This document shows, piece by piece, positions 56,278-64,000 of a stretch of 64,000 nucleotides of DNA. The first letter of the stretch is position 1, and every line of letters starts with the position of its first letter. The position numbers were made by a program, and so were the translations under genes. The DNA lies in the NCBI GenBank assembly GCA_039000515.1, contig JBCFYV010002255.1:47457463-47521462 (forward strand), written 5' to 3'. This stretch comes from Timema cristinae (lineage: Eukaryota > Arthropoda > Insecta > Phasmatodea > Timematidae). The notes under the pieces were generated by a model that saw only the letters and a program-made list of their open reading frames with translations, was not told where the DNA came from and searched no databases.

Positions 56278-59200
56278 TCATTCTGAAAAGGTTTGGCTTG
56301 GTGAATTGGCGGCTGAACGTACCGATGCTGTTAAACTGTTTGGTTGCGCCAAGCTCACCCTTCTTTTTTTGTCAGCTCCTGGGCTAGTGTTCTCGTCTCT
56401 TTTAGAGACTCGTACTGAAGCCTCAAATCTCCACTCCCAAGGTTTGTACAGCGCCCGGCCAAGTAGTGGCTCACTAGGGGACATCTTCGCAGCATCGTTA
56501 TTTCGGCATCGTATAGTGATGGCAATCATGTACATATAAGTATTACATTCCCTGTGATACTTTTTTTTAATTTAGGGGTCAGATTGCATTTATTAGTAGG
56601 GGAGGCACAAGCAAAGCGATTAATGGTTATTTCTTGGAATTTGATAAAGGTAAAGATTTGGGGTTTTCAGGTAAGAGCGAGGAGTCACCAATTACCTAGA
56701 AAATAGTTGTGTTTGAGCTGTTGAAGTAGAAGTATTTATACAGACGTGGTGTGAAATACTTTGTGTGTTTCCTTTAATATTCCTGAAGATATGTTAGTCG
56801 TATTGATACTATTTTTTTTTAGAATATGTATTTTTTATCTTTGCTCATCTGATATAAAACCTTTTCCTACATATTGGTAGTGAATTAAAAAAAGAGTATG
56901 CCGGGCAAAGTGAACAGCCTATCAACTATGCTTGCGATTTCTGAGTTATTCTAAGTTCTGTTATTTTTTAACTTTAAATTAATTTGAATAATATATCAGG
57001 CTACTATTTAGTGCTATATGTTTTATATACTAAATACGCCCCAACTATTCATATTTAAGTATATAGTGTACTTATATACTATTTGTATAATCTTTATATA
57101 CACACATTTTAGATAGTTCATAGCTACAAAAGAAAAACAGAACAGGCTAGTTGGGCCGAAGATTCAAAGAGAAATGCGTTAGAGGACATAAAAACACAAA
57201 GTATATCCTCTGTAGCAAAAAAAGTATGCGATTCCGTTTTCTACCTTATATCACCATTCGAAGAAGGGGTCAAGTGAAAAATAAATTAGGTAGACTTCAC
57301 ACAATCTTTACACTTCAATAGGAGAATGAGTTGAACGAGTGTCTTAAATGTATGGACACAATTTGTTATGGATTAACTAGAGTATATTTTTTAATATTAG
57401 TTTTTGGGTATGCAAAAGCTAACCAAAGTTTGTTTCATTTGCACCTCACTCAACAAAATGCAACCCTGTGATGTGTATGGGCCTGTATATAAACATTTTG
57501 AACAAGAGATGAATCTCTTTCAGAAAAGTCATGCTGGTAGAATCATTAATCGGTATGAAATTTGCAAAATGTTTGTGCCTGCTTATTTAAAAGGAGCATC
57601 AATTCAAAAAGTTGTCATGGATTCAAGAAATATGGCATTTTTCTTTACAACCCACATATTTTTTGTGACAAATACTTTGCTCCAGCCACTGTAACACATC
57701 ACCCACATTATTCAGGAGTCCACCCAAACCACTGGTGATGTAAATTTGGACAAAACTATACCCACTAAGTTAGGTGCTTTCCATCTCAAGTCCTAATGAC
57801 ACCTACACTTAAGACCAAACAAAAGAAAACTCTCATTCCTTTCAACATGACCTAAGCCTGAAATTGCACTTAGAAAACTAAAATGCCAGAGAGCTGAGGT
57901 GTTGCCAGGTCTACTCCTGTAAAGAAACTGCAGCAAGATCTTTGTTCACACAACCAGAAGATATTATCTAGATCCACCTCCAGAATACTAGATTCAGTGT
58001 AGTCAGTGCAAGGACTGGGCTGACAGAAACTGCACATCTTACTCTGGATTCAGGTCATTCTTCTGTGACGAGTGTCAAAGCTAAATTGAAAGTCTTATTT
58101 TATAGTAGTCTCAAAATAAATAATTATGAATGATTAACTTTAAATAACACCATTAGCTGATTCATTTGCTTGTGAAGACCTATATAAATATGTAAGATAA
58201 TTTTGGTTGATTTTTTATGCTAATTATATATGTTATTTGTGGTATGTCAGCTGAATAGTATTTAAAACAATGTTATAGTAATTTACTGAATTTACAATAC
58301 AATGTTTTATATTGGTGAAATTGATTGTATTATCATCTAATTCAGTTTGCCCAGGTATACAGGCAAGGTGAAAAATTTTAAGGTTCTGTACTTAATAGCA
58401 TATAATTTAATATATCAATCTAAATCAACTCACTTTTATTAAAGTTAGAAAACACACTTCCAAAATTTATGCAATTAGCTGGTAAACCACATTTTATCAA
58501 TTTTTCTCGCTTAACATATCTGCTTTGCCTGGGTTTCCCCTATGTGGTTCCTTTATTACGTGAGGTTGGCTTCAGGATGGTAGGTTTGGGTGGTCCAGGC
58601 GTCAAGACCCTATTTCTGACAAGCACTTGCTCGACCTCACTGAACCTTTTCCCTTTCTTCGGTCGTGATTACTATCCCTTGAGTTTAAGGGCTATCACTT
58701 TCTAAGGGAGTCGTAGATTTCAGAGCCAATGTGGTTCTGCACCTTGATATCCACCCAGCCTATACAAAGCATACAGCTACAAACGTAACTGCTCACTTCC
58801 GTTCTGAAGTATTTCCAGGTGTAGCCTTGCTGGGTCGCTCGTGGTGTTCATCTTGTTATGCTCAAAGAATCACTTGGTGGATTTGAGCCTGGACAATTAG
58901 CTTTCAAGTTCCATTTTTATTCGAGTTTCAAAATAATGTCATATTCTACTGGGTGGTCCTCCAAGAAGTTGACACCTGTCGTTTTGTTGGGTGGTCGAGT
59001 TTTGGCTTTCAAGATCTTACACATTTTATTGGATTCTGAAAGATGGAGTCATCCGGTCGCAATCTTGAACTTGTGTATTTGTATGCTAGTTGTCTGGTTG
59101 GCGTGACACAGAGTATAAGGGGTAATTCATTTTTCCCAGCCTTTCTTCCAGGGAGAATTGGAACTCTTGTAGTAATATCACCGATCATGTAACATTGGTC

Positions 59201-61400
59201 CTGTGGTTCTTTATTGTGTTCGACCAGATTAAAAAACGGTTATCGGTAAGTAGAATAAATTGTTTGGCTTCTAGATAATGTCTGAATCATTTGATGGCCC
59301 AATCAATAGTGAGGAACTCCTGTTCATTACTGTGGTAGCATTGTTCTGTGAGTTATATTTACCGTGGGGTGACCAATGATGATTTTTCTTATTGTCTTCT
59401 TGGTATAGTAAGACCTCTAAACAGATTTTACTGGCTTCTGTTTAGAAAATAAAAGTATTTGATGGTCGGAGCGTCTTAATGGGTCCAAGTAGTGGAAGGC
59501 ATTCTATAGCCTTAATGGGTTTATTTCCAGTGATATTTTGTTCTTGGTAGTTCTATCAGGGGGCTGTTAATTCCACATTTGGGAAATGAATTCGCGTAAC
59601 CAGTTGCACAGGTCTAAAAGGTGGTGAAGTCACTTCTGGTTCCTGGGCATCAGGGATTACGTGATCACCTTGATTGCCTGGGGTTGCGGGGCCTTTCCTT
59701 GGGTAGAGGCATGATGGCCTAGCTACTTTAATTCTGTCTTGCTGAATTGACATGTATACAGGTTGTGTGACAATTGGTGGATTTTGAACCTTTCTAGGAC
59801 CTTGCATGAATATGTAAGACATTGTTCTCCTGTCTTCGAGTAGATGATAACGTTATTCAGGTAAGCAAAACATAACTAGTTGATGTAAACAGCCAAAACC
59901 TCTTGGCACATGAGGCATTGTAAGGTATTTTGAGCACCCTTTAACCAGAAGGAAATTTGACCATAAATTGTAATGTTCCTCCTGACGGCATAGTGAATGA
60001 AGGCTGTCAATATTTATGAATCAGGGTGAAAGTGAATCTACCAGTAACCTGACTATGTCAAGCGTGTTGACGTCGACGGTCGTGCGTATGACTGTCTAGT
60101 GTCGACACAAAAATGCGGAGTCTTGTCATTCTTTCCAATGATTACTATTGGGGAGTTGTAATCGTAAGTTCTGGGTTCCACTAACCCTTAAACCTTCAGC
60201 TCTTGAAATTGGTCTTCGTGAGAGAGTAGTGGTAGGGGCAGACGATGATCGGTCGGTTGTCTCGAAGATGCATTTGGTGAGTAATGCTTCGAGTTCTATG
60301 AATCGGTCCTTGATCCACAAATACCTAATGGTGCTGGTCCAGGAGCGTGAGAAGTTCTTAATGTTGCATTGGGACATGGTGCCATATCGTCTTTAGGAAT
60401 CGGTGGAGGTCTTTCGTTGAGTCTTAGGACACAGTATAGTGTATCATTATTGACTTCCTTAAAGTCTAGGATGGCTTTTTATTCAGTAAAACATGGCTGT
60501 ACCATGATTAGATGTTCTCGAGGCTCATTCGAGATGAGGCAAGTGACCATGAGTGTTAGATATTGCATGGTTTATTTAGGGTTATCTAACCTTAAGGGGT
60601 TAACGCACTCCCATCTTGGCTAGGTGAATGGGAGAGGTAAATGAGGTTAGATTACGATGATCAGTAGGGGTAAGGTGTTGCGAGTTGATGAAATTTGTGA
60701 TGGCTCCCGTATCCAGTAGGCAATGAAAGGACCCTGGGGAATTTTGAAGAGGATTCTGGGCAGTGGCTGTGATGCCAAAGGGTTTACACATTAAATAATA
60801 CTTCGGTGGTCTTGGTCACACCATCCCAGAGGCCAGGCTATGTTTGTCTCTGGTTTGGCATTTCCCTCTCACGTCGGCATTGGCTCAGTACTGGGCAATC
60901 ACGGTGAAAACAATGCTCTGGCAGTCGTAGCATTTTGTAGGAGGTGGTTCAGATGATGTCAATGAAAGTCTTGAAAGTCTGTGAAGTCATAGATGTCGAA
61001 CTCTAGGCCAGGCCTCATTCCACGACTATAGCACTAGTGCCTTATTCTTTCAAGTCTTTGGAGTGTGGTATTCAGAGGAAAGGCTTAATTTTGAGCGAAC
61101 GAGTTACTGGTCGTTGGTATGGATAAACTTTGTGTTTTTAGGAAAGGCTCAACCATTCCTTGCCATAAAGTTTGATGTAGAGGACCACTGGGATGGTTGG
61201 GTTGACAAAGTGATGTGCCAAGAGTTGTTGGAATTATTCGCGTGTTGTTATAAATTCCCCATGTAGCTGCCACCATTTCGCGGTGGAATATTTAGTTTTC
61301 ACTGGAACATGGGTAACCACTCGATTGGGTTTCATAGGGGGTCCCTGAGCTGGACATTTCAGAGTTGGGTGAAGACGACCGAGTCTTCACGTCCTTCTCC
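56278..61400 (-). mobile_element. Decayed Ty3/gypsy retrotransposon
   Basis: On the minus strand, from high to low coordinates, the order is gag-pol. A CCHC zinc knuckle (CYDC then HCFHRDCP, frame-shifted, near 60910-60940) comes first. It is followed by retropepsin (LLDTGAITNFIN near 60700), reverse transcriptase (HFCVDTRQS near 60110, SGYW near 60040, CFAYLNNVIIYSKTGEQ near 59850), RNase H (NEQEFLTIDWAIK, then YLEAKQFILLTDN near 59250-59330) and the integrase zinc-binding region (YFRTEVSSYVCSCMLC near 58800). A probable integrase C-terminal segment (MSPSEPLLGRALYKPWEW) lies at 56278-56535. Stops and frame changes occur throughout and the RT active site reads YLNN instead of YxDD. A pogo element interrupts it. 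LTRs were not found. Confidence 0.8.
57113..58083 (+). pseudogene. Pogo-type transposase with PHD-like tail, internally deleted
   Basis: The N-terminal psq-type helix-turn-helix is recognisable (SYKRKTEQASWAEDSKRNAL, EDIKTQSISSVAKKVCDSV, near 57125-57250). The central catalytic region is missing. The C-terminal part of the DDE domain is at 57404-57694 (TSLNKMQPCDVYGPVYKHFE, IINRYEICKMFVPAYLKGAS), matching the HTSHxLQPLDVxxFxPxK and YDVxxIxxxAY blocks. A zinc-finger tail near 57998-58083 reads CSQCKDWADRNCTSYSGFRS and FFCDECQS before a stop. PHD-type tails are common on insect pogo-like and related transposases. It lies on the strand opposite to the gypsy element it splits. Confidence 0.8.
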
Positions 61401-61808
61401 AAGAAATTCTAGGACAGTTAAGGAGAGGGAGGTGTTAGGGTAAGACCGATGATATGTGGTTGCCAAAAGTGGCCAGCATGGAGGGGGGGGGATGGAGGTA
61501 AAAGAGCTGGAACATCAACAAAGAGGACAACGGAAGAAAGGGTCGTTTAGGTATTTTGGTTTATCTTCCAGTCCAAACATCGATAGTGATATGTCTTGCC
61601 ACCATCCTTGCAAGTGATCTCTAGGCCATCTTCTCTAGCGCATGAGACTCATTTGTCTAATAGCACACAAACTGCGCCTCTAGAGAACTTCAAACTTTCC
61701 ATTGTTTACAAATTAACCCCATTTAATGTATCTTTCATAAATGATTCTTTGATTATAACTTTGCTTATAAAATTGTTTTTCTTTTTCATATAACGATTCT
61801 AATACACC

Positions 61809-61946
61809 ATGGCCAACAAATATCTTGTCGACACTGACGCAATCCTACCAAGAAATGGAGACACACCTGAGGTGGACCTTTTGTCCCAAGCTGAACTTTT
61901 TGCAGCCATTAGAGAAAGAGGTTGGGTGGTAGCCGACGATGCTGAA
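61809..61946 (+). CDS. Possible first exon of an unrecognised protein
   Basis: The ATG at 61809 has a good context (ACACCATGGCC). The frame reads MANKYLVDTDAILPRNGDTP, EVDLLSQAELFAAIRERGWV, then VADDAE before a GTAAGT that would be a strong donor. Without splicing the frame stops at 61994. I do not recognise the peptide. It precedes the polymerase-like remnant at 62.5 kb on the same strand and could belong to the same element or to an unrelated host gene. Confidence 0.4.
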
Positions 61947-61958
61947 GTAAGTGATTTG

Positions 61959-62144
61959 TCACTCTCCCTCTATGCAAGTATGGGTTTCAGCTAAAGCAAT
62001 TATGTGACATATTATATTAAAGATATGAGTTTGAGGTTCGAATCTTACCAGGGTAAAGTAGAGGCATTTTTTCACTCTCCCTTCACGCCAATGTGGGTTT
62101 CAGCTAAAGCACCTATGTAACATATTATACTAAAAGTATTATAC
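61959..62144 (+). repeat. Direct duplication of ~70 bp around a B-box-like motif
   Basis: The block TCACTCTCCCTCTATGCAAG, GGGTTTCAGCTAAAGCA, ATATTATATTAAA at 61959-62024 recurs at 62073-62138. Between them lies TTTGAGGTTCGAATCTTACC, which resembles a Pol III B-box. It may be the tail and head of two SINE copies in tandem. Confidence 0.6.
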
Positions 62145-62159
62145 ATTTTAAAGAAAAAA

Positions 62160-62543
62160 ATGCGTATGTTTGTAACAATGCTTGCGTTGATATGTATTAT
62201 AGTTGAAATGGAGGCCGGAAATGGCGGGATGACCCCCACAACACCACCACTGGCAGCTGTGGGACCCCTCCACCCCGTCATAACCACATCACCCAAGCGA
62301 CAGGGAGACGGGGTTCGAGCCCCGGTTTCCCCGCCGGCCGGAAAAGCTTCACCCCTGCCTCTACACCAGGGAGACGGAGTTCGAGCCCCGGCTGCGGTGC
62401 GGAAGACAGGGAGCGTGGAGGCGACTACTGCGGGACCATCTTCGGCCCCACAACCGGGAATTAGTGGCCCGGTAAATCAGGTAGGTGGAACATTGCAAAA
62501 TGGCGTCCTCTCCGCATCATTGAAGAGAGGATTAAACAATTGA
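62160..62543 (+). CDS. Open frame with proline-rich, duplicated segment (uncertain)
   Basis: The frame of 127 codons starts with a hydrophobic stretch (MRMFVTMLALICIIVEMEA) that could be a signal or membrane segment. It continues in proline-, alanine- and glycine-rich sequence with the segment QGDGVRAP twice, owing to a DNA duplication of AGGGAGACGGRGTTCGAGCC at about 62301 and 62367. No family is recognised. Higher GC than its surroundings and the duplicated B-box-like GGTTCGAGCCCC make a repeat origin as likely as a real gene. Confidence 0.25.
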   Translation: MRMFVTMLALICIIVEMEAGNGGMTPTTPPLAAVGPLHPVITTSPKRQGDGVRAPVSPPAGKASPLPLHQGDGVRAPAAVRKTGSVEATTAGPSSAPQPGISGPVNQVGGTLQNGVLSASLKRGLNN

Positions 62544-62549
62544 GGCGTT

Positions 62550-63420
62550 TCTTTTATATGGTAGAGAAATTACCGTACATCTTAGTGCACTGGAAAGCGA
62601 TCGTGACGCATTAAGCTGGCTTGAAGAACAAATTACTAATTTGCTCCATCGGCTGCAGGACCACGGCGTTAGCACCGATGATCACGTAGGCTTACTTTTG
62701 AGTAGCACTGACTCTACGTTGAGCCCTGTGTATGTCTCATTTAGGCGAGAAGACCAGCTAGACGCTAGAGCAGTGCTTGATAACGTAAGTCGCGTGTTGC
62801 AGAGTAATACTTTGTTTTTGAGTACAGACAGCACCATTGTACGTTAAACTCTGCCACTTTAAGGAGCCTCGCGGGAGTGCAAGTTATTGTGATAAACTCT
62901 CTCCGCTAGCACATTATACCGTAAAAACAAAGGGATCATTACGATTCAAAATGGCGACACACTTTGCCTAGCCCGTGCATTGGTTGTCGCCAAAGCTATA
63001 TGTGACAATAAAATAGAACCAGGATGTATGGACATGAACACCTTTAGACAAATCAAAATGGGCCGTTAAATTAAAAAACTCAAAGCAGAAGATTTATGCC
63101 ATGATGCCCGTGTGAATCTTTTGAAGGGTGGTGGATTCACTGAACTGAAACAATTTCAAACATACCTCTCCGAATACAAAATCACGGTGTTTAGGGAACG
63201 TAGAGGGAGACAGGTCTTATATGAGGGGCCTACTCCCTCCGAACATTCCTTTAAGGGCTACCTTGATTTGTATTTTCACGACGACAAGCAAAATCATTTT
63301 TATGTCATAACATCCTTGACAGCCGCATTTAAGTGCTCTTACTTTTGCCGTGAATGCCGTGTGCCATTCATAATAAGAATGCGCACAAGTGTGAATCCGC
63401 GTGCAAAAGTGCAACGCTAA
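62550..63420 (+). pseudogene. Broken N-terminal part of a virus-like B-family DNA polymerase
   Basis: Three segments in changing frames follow the order of the N-terminal extension of protein-primed, Polinton/Maverick-like DNA polymerases found in arthropod genomes. At 62641-62847 is PVYVSFRREDQLDARAVLDN followed by VSRVLQSN. Near 62930-62990 is a CLARALVVAKAI-type block in a shifted frame. At 63112-63420 is KGGGFTELKQFQTYLSEYKI, then YLDLYFHDDKQNHFYVITSL and a cysteine pair (CRECR) that starts the zinc-binding part. At least three breaks separate or end them, and the exonuclease and polymerase domains are absent. It is a dead fragment. A bidnavirus- or adintovirus-like source is an alternative to Polinton. 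Confidence 0.6.
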
Positions 63421-63554
63421 AGCGGCTTGTAGTGGAGACCGATCTGTGCTCTGTAAAGACTGCATGAAAACAAGCATATTTTTTATATTTTTTTATGCAC
63501 CCGGGTTACTTTTTTATATTTTTTTATTTGCCAGTACAGTCTTCCGCCTACCTG

Positions 63555-63755
63555 ATTTTTTCTAGTAAATTAGTTGTTTGTATATATTTTAATTCTAGTC
63601 AACTGTTTGTATATATTTATTTCAAATCTAATAGACAGATTGTATATATATTTATTTTCTTTCTAGTCAAATATAATAAACTGATTGTATATATTTTTAT
63701 TTTAAATCTATTCAAATATATATAATAAACTGTTTGTATATATATTTATCATATT
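63555..63755 (+). repeat. AT-rich tandem repeat, ~45-50-bp unit
   Basis: About five units contain CTGTTTGTATATATTTATTT and AAATCTAGTCAAA-type halves (near 63570, 63605, 63640, 63690 and 63735). They follow the polymerase remnant directly. Confidence 0.7.
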
Positions 63756-64000
63756 TAGTACCGAGGCCACTATTCCCCCTATTTTGTAAATATTCACTGT
63801 GTGTAAATAAATATTGTAAACATTCCTATTAATTTAAAATAATATGAAGATCATCATAAGTGTATTTACTTGTGATTTTTTTTTTTGTAAAAGTTGCAGA
63901 CATTAAATTTCTTGTTGCTGTTTAAGTGACTGCTTTGTTTAGTGTAAATGTTATATATAGTTTCATATTTAAAACGTTACAACATATTAATTTAAAATAA

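Noticed and set aside
58469..59106. Plus-strand frames of 78 and 82 codons
   Set aside because: They oppose the integrase-side remains of the minus-strand gypsy element and show no motif of their own.

Overview
The window looks like nuclear DNA of an arthropod, most likely an insect and possibly a hemipteran. It is AT-rich, has short GT-AG exons separated by multi-kilobase introns, and is packed with animal transposons: mariner, pogo/Tigger, hAT, PIF/Harbinger, Tc1-like, Penelope-like, Ty3/gypsy and tRNA-derived SINEs. The hemipteran suggestion is an inference from the kind of intron-bearing DDE transposase gene present; no sequence here names the species.

One host gene dominates. On the minus strand, twelve exons between about 54.4 kb and 3.6 kb encode most of an ARID4-type chromatin protein (vertebrate ARID4A/ARID4B, Drosophila hat-trick). 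In gene order they give the N-terminal Tudor region (54323-54388, 51587-51680, 45322-45490), the RBB1NT region (42306-42524, 41730-41809, 31893-32017), the ARID DNA-binding domain (29651-29788, 17994-18116, 14833-14974), a lysine/glutamate heptad-repeat exon (10487-11665), a basic linker (7589-7815) and the start of the chromo-barrel domain (3640-3742). Exon phases agree at every junction checked. The first and last exons of the gene were not found and probably lie outside the window.

The introns hold everything else up to 54 kb. They contain Penelope-like fragments (6.7-7.6 kb and 46.3-47.0 kb), a hAT element with a perfect 8-bp target duplication (11.95-13.44 kb), a block of tandem repeats with apparently poor consensus quality (17.2-24.5 kb), a plus-strand DDE transposase gene with introns (26.1-29.2 kb), a Tc1-like pseudogene (30.6-31.6 kb), a Tigger pseudogene (34.7-36.2 kb), two mariners (36.95-38.27 kb and 50.21-51.51 kb), a 21/22-bp minisatellite (42.8-44.6 kb), a PIF/Harbinger derivative nested in another MITE (47.0-48.0 kb), and several SINE and MITE families.

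The right-hand 10 kb lies upstream of the recovered ARID4 exons. It contains a nuclear copy of mitochondrial cox1 (55.46-55.69 kb), a decayed minus-strand gypsy element (56.3-61.4 kb) split by a pogo-type transposase remnant (57.1-58.1 kb), and, at the far right, a broken N-terminal part of a virus-like/Polinton-like B-family DNA polymerase (62.5-63.4 kb). I did not find a clearly new biological system. The most unusual items are a pair of tRNA-core repeats whose cores lie in opposite orientation between matching flanks, a GC-AG intron inside the ARID domain, and a 73-bp satellite in which every unit resembles a 3' splice site.
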